The translations under genes and the position numbers were made by a program. Below are positions 51,789 through 62,358 of a stretch of 64,000 bases of DNA, in pieces. The DNA lies in contig OY723243.1 in the NCBI GenBank assembly GCA_963210315.1, forward strand, positions 2,480,001 to 2,544,000, given 5' to 3'. Source of the stretch: Rhynchopus euleeides (Eukaryota > Euglenozoa > Diplonemea > Diplonemida > Diplonemidae). Below the pieces are notes generated by a model, which had not been told where the DNA came from, made no database searches, and was given only the letters and a program-made list of their open reading frames with translations. Every line of letters starts with the position of its first letter. Positions within the stretch are counted from its first letter, which is position 1.

Positions 51789-53245
51789 CAACAAAAGGGG
51801 ATCAAGGTGCTGTGACTGCCCGCTACAGGAGGGAGAGGTCAGTGCTCTGCACACAGCCTCTAAGGCGCAGAGGGGGGATCCTCTGCGCCCCCCCTCCCTC
51901 CCCACCCCCCGGCTCCGGCCCTTTGACTCCTGCTGCTCCTGTCCCTTCACTTCAGGGTGAACGACATACATACCGGCTGGCGTTACCGAACTCCCCAACC
52001 GGTGCATGGAGGCTTCCAAACCGATAGCATGCCTTCCGCCGTTTCCAAAAGAAATGCGGTCCTCAGAATCACGGGCGTGGCGTGGTGTTGCGCAACCCCC
52101 AAAATCCTTCGTTTTCTATTTGTCTGGCCTGTGTGGGTGATCCGCTGTGGGCGACCTCTGTTGTCTGTTATTTGATGCCAAATCCACTTTTTCCGACCGC
52201 TCGGGTTTGAGACTTGATGAAACTTTCACTGGGACAGGGCCAAGCTGAGGGGGGGGCCTGGCGTCAACAGGGGCAAGGGTCTGAGGGGGGGGGGTCAAGA
52301 ACCCCCCTACATCCTGCCTTATGTTGCGGTGATCTTCTTTTCCGCACCAAAGCAAGACCACAACCCCGATGAACCGAACAGCGGCAGACCCGAATCTCTT
52401 CTTCCCAGAAGAACAGTAAACTACGGCAAGGTGGCATCAGCAAAGAATAGTGATGGTGGAAGGGGTGGGTGGGTTGGGGGGAGGGGAAGTTGTGGGGGCG
52501 TGGGGGTGAGTGTGGTGAGTCCACTAGGTTTCGGGGTGGGGGTGGGGGTAGGGGTGGGGGGATCTTATTCTAGTGTGCGGGGGGGGGGGGTTTTGTCTCT
52601 CTTACCATACGCTTCTCTTTCCTAAATCTGTCTCCGCCCTCCGCCCTCCCCCACCCCCCGAACCCCCATGCATGCACCCCACCCCCCCCCCCCCCCTTAT
52701 TTCATTTGCCCAGAATTCAAAATCTGGAGGGTTTGAAAACAGGCGGCCCATACTCCCTCAGTTGGTTTGCCCTCGCACTTCAGCTGGCGATTGTTTGGCA
52801 CAAAGTTCAAAACGAGGGTCCAAGCGAAGGCAAACGCAAACCTGCAAAACCTGGGTTTGCATGAACGTACCGATATGGGGAGACGGGCAAGGCAATGAGA
52901 AAAAAGTGAAAAAATGATACATGACATGATGTCGTGAAAGGTACTGCCGAACTGCGCACGTCACCGGCCACCGCCGAGGCTGTAGCTCCTGGCCGTCTCC
53001 CCCCGGATCAGTTTTGCCACAGAAAACTTGTGAGGGGGCGCTCATCATTTTTCTGTCTAAATTTAGTTTGAGCCATGCAGCTGCTGAGCGAAAATGTCAC
53101 CCTCCATTTGTGTCGGAACGACAAGCTGAAGAACATGAACAATTCTTAGGGTTTTGTGGAGGGGGTGCGGGGTGGGTGGGGTAGGGGGGGGGGGCAGTGT
53201 AGTCAGGCCTGCCCAAACAGGTAGTGCATGGGTTGGGCTGAATTA

Positions 53246-53311
53246 ATTTTGAAAAAATGGGAAGGTAGTGCCGGCACGACCTGCCGGCACTACCTGGATT
53301 ATTTTTCAAGT
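53246..53311. repeat. Short palindrome around GTAGTGCCGGCA
   Basis: The arms AGGTAGTGCCGGCA and TGCCGGCACTACCT are perfect; flanking T/A-rich arms extend the symmetry. A related half-site with GGCACTACCTTGG and GATTATTTTTTT is at about 53730-53765, so this is probably a small foldback family. Confidence 0.6.
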
Positions 53312-53416
53312 GGGGGATGAGGATGGGTCCTCTGGAACCACCCCCTTATTCCTGTTTTGTTCAGCCCAAACCTGGGGTTTTCCAGCCAAAACCCGGATAT
53401 TGTCCCCGCTCAGAGC

Positions 53417-53477
53417 CAGATGTTCGCTACCGTGGCCTCCGGCGGCTGGGGGGCTCCGCCCCCCAGACCCCCCTGTG
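53417..53477 (+). repeat. 61-bp GC-hairpin dispersed repeat, copy 2
   Basis: The partner of 42451-42511. Single mismatch (TTCGCTACC here, TTCACTACC there). Confidence 0.85.
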
Positions 53478-55192
53478 CCGTATGCCTGCCTCGTAGCTAG
53501 TCCTTTCGGTGCACAGCGAATGGAATTCAGACCACCCTCGTAGGCTCAGCAAGACGGCAGCTCACACAGAACAGTTACACCGCAAGGGACAACTCCGGCG
53601 GCTGGAGGGCTCCGGGTCTACCGGGAGCTGTGGACACTAGTCGGCAAGTTCATGGTCCACCCCCATGGGTGGCGCAAACGGCCCCCTCCAGCACTCGGGG
53701 GGTTCTTCACTTTTTCGAAAAATTTTGGCTGGCACTACCTTGGTTTGGGCAGATTATTTTTTTCTGGAGATTCCATTGACCTCACTGGGGGGGGGGGGGA
53801 TGTGGAGGTATATAGTTTGCCTTTCCAACAACAGGTTGTCGGGTGGATAATATGCAACAAAAAGTGTGTGTGTGCATGGGAGGGGAGGGGGAGAAGGAGC
53901 ACGGTGGCCGGGTCAGGGGTTTGACCAGGGTTGAACATGTCACAATTGGCCAGCCCATTTTGCCCTGTACCCCCTGGTGGTCACCAGGGACAGACCCTGG
54001 TCAAAACCCTGACTCGGCCACCGCGAGGAGCAAGGGGGGGGTGGGGGCGTTCGAAACGCCTGCCTGTCGCTTCCCCTTTGCCCTCTTCCCCTCCCTCACT
54101 CCCTTACACACACACACACACACACACACAGCTCTTGTGCCTGCCGAGTTCACGCACTGCACTTCCGCAGGCAAATTTGTTTTCTGCGTGTTTCGTGCGA
54201 TCAAACGAAAACCCATATTTTTTATTGTCAGTCCTTTTCGTTATCTCCGTGAAATGGTCACGTGTTGTCACCCTCAGGGACGGCTGCCCCCCAGGCTGAG
54301 CTGTTCCATCCTGAACAGAGATGAGGTTACCTCCGTGAATGCTTCACGTTTTCGGCCCACACACCCTCCCCCCCCCCCCCCCAAGTTTGAAGGCTCGAGG
54401 CTCCCACAGTGCCATAGTTGTCACGTGAGGAAAACCCCTCACCCCCACCCCCGCCCAACTGGCCCCCTCCCCCACGTGTGGATTTCCTAATACCGTGGAA
54501 CAATCACTTCTGCATCCTACCTTTTGCCCCCCCCCCCCTCCCAACTGGCAACGGCCACACACCCCCTCCTTCCATTCGGGGTGCAACTTTCGGCGGACCA
54601 AAGGCTGTGCCGCCTGGGAGGCAGGTTCCTGTGATAGGAACAGGTTGGGGTGGGTTGGGATAGATGTCTGTGGCAATCGGCCCCTCCCCAAAGAAGTCCA
54701 GCCGAGGGCCTCGAGAATCGGGGTGCAGGGATGGGTTGGGGGGGTGGGGAGTGGGGGAGGTGGAAGGTGCAGCGCAGGATGCAGCGTCATCTCGCAGATG
54801 CTCGAGAGGTTTTGGGGAGCCCGCGGGGGAGGTGCCGGGGTCATCTGTGCCGTGTGAGAAGCCGTTTTTATGTAGGATTTGAGAAAAAAATCATCTGGAT
54901 CGATCCCTTGATGAACGCACTCTGTGCCTAACACACTGCTTTGGTTCTTACTGAAAGTGCTGTTCAAACCAAAAGGGCACCGTTCGATGTACATTTTTGA
55001 AATTTTCGGCTCTCTCACACGTGCCAGATGACCCCTTTGCCTCACCAGGCGAGACCCCCTCAGCACCCCCCTTCCTGTTGATCACTTTGATTTCCGAAGA
55101 ACGCTTGCTTTGTCTGTCGCACGGGTTCTCGCACCCAATTCGACACGGCATCCTTCACACAGGTCTGATATCTACACAGCACTCAACACACA

Positions 55193-55615
55193 ATGGGGAA
55201 GTCTCACGCCGACATGCGCAGGAAGGCCGCGGCCGACCGGAAGGCGAACGGTGTGGAGCTCGACAAGTCTGGTAAGGAGAAGAAGGCCGCAGCGGAGACT
55301 CTGAACTGCAAGGTCTGCCAGCAGAACTTCCGCGTCACGAAGCGCAACGTCGAGATGAAGTCCCACTGGGAGTCTAAGCACACCAAGCTGCAGGTATGTG
55401 CCCCACCCTCTCGGCATTGGTGCATTCCAGAGTATCATCTTGCCAGCAAAGCCCTGTCTTCTCGGCAATCACGGCAACCCTGGAGCAGCCCTGCTCTTGG
55501 TGGCATGCATGCCGCCTCACTCGCCCACCCTCCCACCCTCCCCGCCCCTGCACATCACATCCTTTCGATCGCTCCACAGTTCGGCGACTGCTTCCCCGGC
55601 CAGGTGTACGAATAG
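55193..55615 (+). CDS. Small C2H2 zinc-binding protein (ZNF706 / At2g23090 type)
   Basis: Exons 55193-55393 and 55580-55615 give 78 aa. The 186-nt intron (GTATGT to CCACAG, phase 0) happens to be open in frame. The N-terminus is charged and rich in Lys and Ala (MGKSHADMRRKAAADRKANG), as in 4F5/SERF-like proteins; one zinc finger follows, CKVCQQNF then HWESKH. The last exon gives FGDCFPGQVYE, similar to the short ending of plant At2g23090-type proteins. The biochemical role of this family is not settled; a general role in translation or proteostasis has been suggested. The exon structure is strongly supported because both junctions restore the family's C-terminus. Confidence 0.88.
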   Translation: MGKSHADMRRKAAADRKANGVELDKSGKEKKAAAETLNCKVCQQNFRVTKRNVEMKSHWESKHTKLQVCAPPSRHWCIPEYHLASKALSSRQSRQPWSSPALGGMHAASLAHPPTLPAPAHHILSIAPQFGDCFPGQVYE

Positions 55616-57840
55616 ACACCGCAATCACATCCGCCATAAGACGTGCATCCCACCGCAAAAAGGCACTATCGCCTTCGCCCTTTCCGCAGATGGATGGGAA
55701 AGGGGGCAGGGTTGCAGGATCTTGTTGTGTTAGACGGCAATCACGGTGGCCACTATCCCACCCCCCGCCCCCCGTCTCTTGTGTGGCCCATCAAATATCT
55801 CATCAAAATGTATCGAAGGCATGCCACTGCGCCGGGTCTGTGGTGCAGGTGTGTTGCGCGGCTTGCATCCCCCTCCCCCCTCCCCCGCCCCTTCTGCAGC
55901 CGCACTCCCCCACCCCCCCCCCCTTCGCCCCCGTCCCCACTTTCATTCAGTAACTTTTTATCCGTTCATTTTCGGCACCCCCCCTTTCTCACCCATGTTT
56001 CAGGGAGGACGGTGGGTTGCTGGGACACGACGTACCGGACGTCCAACACGGAGTAGCGCTGCCTTCCCGTAAAACAAAAAGACTTGGGGTTGCGTTCTTT
56101 GTTTGTACGAACGGTGCCTGCAAATGCATGTGTAGGACACCGAACGCCACGCGTCTCTTTAGTTGTGCGGAAAACCAGCTGATTATGCCAAAGAATAGTG
56201 CAGTGTGATGTGCCTGTGTTCGGGTGGCTCGCATCGCTGCACTTCCAATCGGTAGAGGTCCCTCCATTTTATGCATGTGCTCTTTTTTTTCTCGGGCATC
56301 ACCGGGGGTCCACATGCGTTTAGGATATTTTTATTCAAAAAAAGCAACAGAAGAAAGGTGTGTGCCATGACATCCGCAGCAGAGTCACAAGCAGACCTAC
56401 CCCCCCGCCCCATACCCCAGCCACCACCCACTCCGTGAGGTTATTTTGTAGATGCGCATGGCCAGCCAGGCCATTTCCGTGCAACAGCCTATTTTTTTGC
56501 TGTCGATGCAAACACGACATGAGGGCTGTGTGCGACGGCAATCGCCTCGCGCTCCCCCGCACCCTCCCCTCCCTTTTTTTGTCTCTGAAAGGCAAGCGTG
56601 TGAAGAGAAGCACCTTTTTGGCTTTGGCTTGGAGCTGGGGTTCACCTCGGTGTGAAGTGTAGTCAGGTGTGCCTTGTTTGCTATATAGTTTGGCCCACCT
56701 TTCTGCCCTTCCGAATGGAGGGCCCCTGTGGTCAGTTTTACTGTGTGCGTAAACCAGCGGATACCGTGACCTCTTGCCCGTGGAGAGGGTGCTGCTTCAC
56801 GCTGCGACTCTGTTTTCAAAAGGTGTCGAAACAAGCCTACGACTACCCGTCATGTGTAGTGGCGGTGGGGGGGGAGGGGCGGGGCGGGGCAGCCTCACCG
56901 AAAGCCCGGCTGATTTTGTTTTGCCCTCTTTGCGCTCCCCGTTCCGAGTTGCGCGGGATCAGGATCTTCAGTGGAAAAAAACATATGCCTTCTCTGAGGA
57001 ACCGGGATCCTTTTCAGAGGGGGAAAAAAATGAATGCCAAAGAAAAATGCGGGAGGTGTTTTAGTCGACAGGAGCAAAAAATGCCGCTTGGATCCGATTC
57101 AACAAAAGACACCCCCACCCCCACCAATCATCCCCCCGCTCCTGTGCACCGCAGCAAAGCACAACAAGAAAAGGCCACAGCCTGGTCGTCTCACACGCCA
57201 GGCTTTCGGTCGTCGACACCAAACAAACCACAAGAGCAGAGATAAAAGAAAGAGCGACGCTTATGTCGTGTTCCAGTTAGCTCGGCCATCACCTTGCCTC
57301 TGGCGTCGCAGGGCACTGTGGACACGATGAGAGAAGAACCCAGAATCCCCACACCCCTGAGCGAAGGATTGTCGGCTTTTGCGCCTTCCCTCCGTCACGG
57401 CCCTCTATCGCATGTGTGGTGTTGTAGTGCGACGATTCGCGTTGAGCGCCCTGCTCTTGACATGTGGGAGTGTCGGATGGAGTGGCACCCCCTTAGTGTT
57501 TCCGAGAGGTGGTCTACACAGCACCCGCACAACGCACCACCACCCCACCCCGCTAGGCGGTGCTGCTGCCGGCTCTGATCGGTTTGTCCTGAATCAATGT
57601 ATACCTTTTTGCTTTCGAGCGAGGGTTTGCGATGATATGGCATCCTTTGCGACAGTTACTTGGTGTACTTCATCTGGCATTGTAGGGTGTTGTCCGTAGA
57701 GTACCTGCCTTCGGTGGTGAGGGCCGTCGAAGTAAAGCTACACACAACCCCATTGTCTTTCGACATACACCCGCCGCCCCACCACACCACCACACAGACA
57801 CTTCGTGCCACCCACAAACACACAAAGTCTAAAGGACATC
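55616..57840. other. 2.2-kb intergenic region
   Basis: No gene is supported. Open frames of up to about 200 codons on the + strand have low-complexity, non-conserved composition. C runs occur between 55865 and 55925. A CA-rich leader with CACACAG precedes the next gene. Confidence 0.45.
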
Positions 57841-58737
57841 ATGATGTCACGGAAGATGCTGCTGCTCGCGTCTGTCGGGCTTGTGTCGCTGCAGATGGCG
57901 TCTGCACAGGTGTGCTCGGGCGTGTGCAACGCGTGCTGCCCGTCTGGAGCAAACGGGGAGGTGCTGACGCCCAACCTCGACGGTGACTGCGTCGACTCGG
58001 CCACCGGGAAGGCGGTGTGCTACCTGGAGACCGGGCGCTGCCTGAACGGGAATGCGGCGGTGCCGTGCGACCCTGTGCACACCCCGCAGATGCACCTCAG
58101 GCTGGGCGGGGTGGGTCCGAACGCAGGTGATGCGATCGACACTGTGACGACCTTCCTGGCGGAGGGGACGGATGCGTGGGACACGCTGAAGCAGACGGCG
58201 CTGCCCGGGAAGGCTGCACAGCTGGTGAACGTGCCCCCGTCGCTGCGCATGCCTGCGGCTGCCTGGGTGCTGCTGACCCCGAAGGCGACGCAGGTGGCTG
58301 CGGGGAACACCGCGACGCTGCAGTGCAGCTTCGGGTCTGCGTGCACCGTCGCGATCTTCCTGTACGAGTGCAACCCGTGCGAGTCGGAGAAGGCGAACCT
58401 GCCCGCCCTGCTGGTGGGTGACGGGTTCGAGCGCACGCGCTGCGCCCCCTCCTTCACGAACGGGCGGACGGACACGGTGCACCGCATGACGTCGTACACG
58501 AAGAACCTGCCTGTGAACGGGCGCTACGAGTTCGTCGCCCCCGGGCCGATCGACTTCATGATGATCGCGATGAGCCTGCGCCCGACGCCGGAGTGTGGGC
58601 CCCTGGACGAGACCGCCTGCGGCAACACAGCCGGGTACTGCGCGTGGAGGGGCCGCTGCGAGCGGAACACGTGCGTGCAGCAGGGCCCCGGTGGCGGCTG
58701 CAACACCCAGACGTGTGTGAAGAAGGAGCTGGCATGA
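57841..58737 (+). CDS. Secreted cysteine-rich protein
   Basis: A single exon of 298 aa. The first ATG pair opens MMSRKMLLLASVGLVSLQ, a good signal peptide with likely cleavage after MASA. The mature part has 24 or so cysteines, clustered at the N-terminus (VCSGVCNACCPSG) and at the C-terminus (CGPLDETACGNTAGYCAWRG, then CERNTCVQQG and CNTQTCVKK). The middle is a beta-rich stretch with SFGSACTVAIFLYECNPCES. The layout suggests a secreted or surface protein held by disulfides. I recognise no family. GC content at third positions is very high, as in strongly expressed host genes. No transmembrane segment or GPI signal is obvious. Confidence 0.85.
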   Translation: MMSRKMLLLASVGLVSLQMASAQVCSGVCNACCPSGANGEVLTPNLDGDCVDSATGKAVCYLETGRCLNGNAAVPCDPVHTPQMHLRLGGVGPNAGDAIDTVTTFLAEGTDAWDTLKQTALPGKAAQLVNVPPSLRMPAAAWVLLTPKATQVAAGNTATLQCSFGSACTVAIFLYECNPCESEKANLPALLVGDGFERTRCAPSFTNGRTDTVHRMTSYTKNLPVNGRYEFVAPGPIDFMMIAMSLRPTPECGPLDETACGNTAGYCAWRGRCERNTCVQQGPGGGCNTQTCVKKELA

Positions 58738-59147
58738 GTGTGATTGCACGTGGGCATGTACCTGTGCCTGTGCATGTGCCTGCGCGCCTGCAACTTGCCC
58801 GTCCCTTGCTTGCGGGGGCGGGCCGCGTGTGATTGCTCATCATACCCATGGTCCACACGTCCTGTGTGCTGCCCTTCCTCTTCCTCTTCCTCTTGTCTGT
58901 TTCTTTTCCCCATCCCGATTCATCCCAGTCGAATCAGACACCACAAACACACTGAGGGTTGAGAGAAAAACGCTTTCTCCTGAGCCTGCTTCGAAACACA
59001 GGCAGGTTGGCTGATATATTCCACTCCGGAATGAGCCCCTCAGAATATGACAAAACCACAAAAAATCATGATACCAAGTTCCAACAGGAACGATCAAAAA
59101 CAAAATCTTCAAATTGCCCATGCGCTTTCAACACACTTCGGAATCTG

Positions 59148-59497
59148 TATTTTATCTTACTCCACCAAAATTTTCGTTACTCCTATTAATCTCCTACACC
59201 CCTACTTTTTTCTACTCCTCCCCCACTTTTTTCTACTCCTCCCCCACTTTTTTTGACTGTAAAAAAAATTCGTCTCCGGGATTTTTTTTGAGAGGGTGCA
59301 GGAAACTTATTCACAGGGTGCAGGAAACATATTTTCCACTCAGAGGCACACCCTGGGACCCACTACCCCCCATCCAGGCCAAATAGCACCTAGTTACCAC
59401 TACTGCCTATAAAGTGATTTTCACTGTTTTTTTCGACTGGGGGGTATTCTCGACCCGGGCGGAGTAACTCAAATTGTGGTGTTGTAAGATAAAATCA
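59148..59497. mobile_element. ~350-bp MITE-like element with imperfect 36-bp TIRs
   Basis: The left end (59148-59183) and the right end (59461-59497) are inverted copies at about 75 percent, sharing ATTTTATCTTAC and GTTACTCC. The interior is T/C-rich and non-coding. It abuts a second palindrome at 59500. Confidence 0.55.
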
Positions 59498-59499
59498 CG

Positions 59500-59626
59500 A
59501 ATTACACTCCACAGTAGCCATTTTTGTACTCTCGTATGGGTTTTTTTGCAGTCGTCGCCTTCGGCGACTCGTGCAAAAAAATCCCAAACTCGAGTAAAAA
59601 AATGGCTACTTTAGTGTCGTGTAATT
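59500..59626. mobile_element. 127-bp hairpin MITE
   Basis: The ends are AATTACAC and GTGTAATT; an inner pair is GTAGCCATTTTT and AAAAATGGCTAC; the centre GTCGCC-TTC-GGCGAC makes a tetraloop-like tip. The stem is nearly continuous. Confidence 0.75.
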
Positions 59627-60941
59627 AATAACTATTCTCTTGAACCACCCCAGTTTTTGGCAACGACAAATGACATAGACCTTCAGCACCATCGATGCCC
59701 CTGCGCGTCGCAGCTGGCCTGGCTGTTCACATTCTGCTTTTCTTGACGAGCCAGGCGTTGCCAGCTGGGGAAACCTTCTGTGCCTTCTGCTGGGTCTTGC
59801 GACCCCCCACTCACACCGCTTCATGAGACTCGGAGCGGTGCACACAACGAGTGGGGTTCTGCGTTCCGACAGACCAATTGGAGGCAGTCATTTGGTTTGC
59901 TCCCACTTCATGACCCAGCAGAGGCACAGGCGGTTTGTTTTGCCTTTCCCTTCCACAAGACTCACGCTGGGACGTAAATCCCGCCGGTGTCTGTTTTTCT
60001 TCTTTTTCCTTTTTCCTTTTACCCCAGCCAACCGCTGCTGTGTGCGTGCACCTCCTGCCCATGAAGGGCTGCCATTGCTATGAATCGCCTGTGCCACAGT
60101 GGGTGCGGGCCTGCCTCGGGGTGCCACAGCCTCTTCCTCCTCTGCCCTGCCACCTCCGGTTGCGCGGCAGAGCGTGGTGCACGTCGCAGTGCCCGTTCTC
60201 ACAACCCCACTCTCCGCCGACGTCCTGTGTTGGGCGTCACCGCGCTGTGGGGTTTTGGGTTGTACGAACGATGGTCCCAACGGCCGCCTGTCCAGATCGC
60301 CCCTCCCCCCCCCTCCCTGCCCAAGCAGCCTTGCATGATGTTTAAGACAAAGCCGAGAGCAGGTTTGAGACCGCCCAGGCTCCCTGCTCACCTGGATGTC
60401 TCAAGCCCCAGGTCTCTTCCCTTTCCCGACGTCACATGGTGGTGCGACCACTCCTCTCTCGCCTCCTTCGACGGTGACATCCCCGGCGGCGGTGGAGCTG
60501 GGGCGGGGTTATTCATGTTGTAGGGTCCTACAGGGTGGTCGATCACCGGTGGCACGGGCTTGGACTGCTGTTTCGCCTCCCCTGCGGCGCGCGTCTGTGG
60601 CGTGGTGGTCCCCGTTTCTGGCAAGTTCTTCCTGCCCTCCTGTTGTCCCTCACTGTGTCGAGATGGCAAACGTCCACGATGAACGATTCAGGCGAGACTG
60701 GTCACGATATGGTGGGACGGTGTCGGGCAGGTGTGATAATGTGCCCGGTTCTCCCTTTGTGTGCCCAAGGGGCCTGCGGTAAGGAGTATGCCCTCCCACC
60801 ACGTTAACCCAAACCCAACCCACACACCAGAACCACCCCAATCTCTGGGGGGTATCTCCCGGGCGTCCTCCTTGAGGGCCTGCAGGGGAACACAACGTCC
60901 TTCTTTGGCCACTGCCACAGAAGAACAAGGGTCTAGGTGCA

Positions 60942-62145
60942 ATGTCTGCGGTGCTGCCATGGGTGTGGGACCTCTTCCCCACCGCGCAGTGGAGCACCGT
61001 GCGTGACACTGGTGCATGTGGGGAGGCACAGGAGGACGCGCAGCCACACGGCAGTGCGGGGTCTTCCGAGGCGGTGCCCTCACGCGAGGTGCACCTGAAG
61101 CTGTGCACCTTGGAAGGGGGGCGTGGGTACGCGGCGCTGGCCCTGAGCCAGGATTACACAGAGGCGTGGGTCGTGCACTGCGATGGGGCGGCGCTGGAGG
61201 CTCTAATCAAGCGTGATCTCCCGCGCATCTACATCGCACCCGTGGCCCTCACGAAGATGCTGTCGGAGACGCTGGGCCCTGCGGCCCCGCGCAACTCATC
61301 TGCGAAGGTGCGCCTGGCGCAGGTCGGTGTGCTGCCGGAGCGTGCGTTGCACATCACCGTGACGAAGCGTCTGACCACTGCTGCCGAGCAGGACGCAGGG
61401 CCAGGCGAGGCGGGGGTGGCGCTGTCGTGGACACTCAACATGGCGCCCCTCAGTGCAGAGCAGCTAACGCGGCATGTGCTGGCCCCGCTGGTGATCCGCC
61501 CCCTGCTTGGTATGGGCGTGTGCATCATGTTTCTCGGTTTGCTTTTATTTTCTCCGAATCTCTGAATGAACCTGCACGAATCCCACAGGTGCTTCGGTCG
61601 GACTCGCTCACTCTCACGACATGCTGCAGAACATGAACATTGCGAAGGACCGTGCCCTGCACACATTTGTGCAGACGTACGGCGGCCACGACGTGAAGCG
61701 CATCCCTCCCCCGCTCCAACCCGAGGCGTACTACCCGTCGCTCTTTGCCTCTCGTGATTGGTCTGCCCATGTGAGGTCGGCCACCTTGTCCCATGCCTGC
61801 TCAGGTGGCAGCACGGGTGTCACACTGCCAGTGTTCTTCGGGACAGCTTCAGATGTGCAGCGCACCCAGCCGGAGGCAGAGGCCCCGGAGGCCAGCAAGC
61901 AGACCGGATGCAAGCGTGCCCTCGATGATGCTGATCCTGTGCCTGCGGTAGGTGCGGTGCCCGCAGAGACGGGCGGTGACGATGCACCGCCTCTGGCGCA
62001 AGAGGGGAGTTACGTCGAGACAGAGGAGGAACGCCAGAGGCGCGAGCAGATCACACAGAAGCTCACACAGAAGAAAGTGCCAGCTTTGACAGGTGTCGGC
62101 CAGCAGGCCAAGAAGCGGCAGAAAGTACGCAACGCTTTCACATAG
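60942..62145 (+). CDS. NHEJ1: XLF/NHEJ1-like DNA double-strand-break repair factor
   Basis: Exons 60942-61509 and 61589-62145 give 374 aa; the 79-nt intron is GTATGG to CCACAG, phase 1. XLF pairs with XRCC4-ligase IV and Ku to bridge ends in non-homologous end joining, in the nucleus. The N-terminal head has the beta-rich pattern of the family. The best match is the head-to-stalk junction: W-T-L-N-M-A-P-L, then HVLAPLVIRPLLG and ASVGLAHS, comparable to the vertebrate pattern of a W/F-x-F segment, HLVRPLMGMS and LAL. A coiled-coil-like stretch follows, then an acidic disordered region. The C-terminus is KKRQKVRNAFT, a basic cluster ending in Phe, which fits the Ku-binding motif (X-KBM) of XLF. 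Overall similarity is low, so this rests on the junction motif plus the tail. Confidence 0.72.
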
Positions 62146-62358
62146 TGTACCCTTGCCCTGTATTCTTGCCCCCTACCCGTCAGCACTGCGGCCCATGGGT
62201 TTGATTGTCCGACCGTGTCCAATTGAGAGGTGGATGGGTGAGACTTGACTGGCCTTGTGATAATATGACATTGTGTTGCTGTGTGTGTGTGTGTTGTTCG
62301 CTGCCGTTGTGCCTCCTCATCCACAGCCAGGTCAGAAGGGCCTGCCCTTCGGTCGACA

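Larger units (their letters stand above)
40801..55192. other. 14.4-kb gene-free, repeat-rich region
   Basis: No open frame here looks like a real gene on either strand. The region holds two retroelement relics, a 541-bp palindrome, foldback elements near 51.7 and 53.3 kb, dispersed repeats near 42.5, 47.7, 48.0 and 53.4 kb, CT and CA microsatellites (49346-49375 and 54109-54130), repeated CTGGCACAGAAC strings near 47290-47330 and 48260-48310, and many C/G homopolymers. Composition varies sharply over short distances. Confidence 0.6.
58738..60941. other. 2.2-kb intergenic region with foldback elements
   Basis: No gene is supported. The AT-rich part at 59.04-59.64 kb holds the two small inverted-repeat elements listed separately and tandem CTACTCCTCCCCCACTTTTT units (59203-59253). 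The C-rich remainder has short, non-conserved frames only. A GCCACTGCCACAG acceptor-like site ends 21 nt before the next start. Confidence 0.5.

Noticed and set aside
56652..57245. 197-codon plus-strand frame
   Set aside because: It has mixed, repeat-like composition, no domain, and no splice or start context like the other genes.
57847..58749. 300-codon minus-strand frame
   Set aside because: It is antisense to the secreted protein and rich in His, Arg and Val with no domain.
59513..59524. GTAGCCATTTTT as a dinoflagellate spliced leader
   Set aside because: The match stops after GTAGCCATTTT and the string is one arm of a hairpin MITE.
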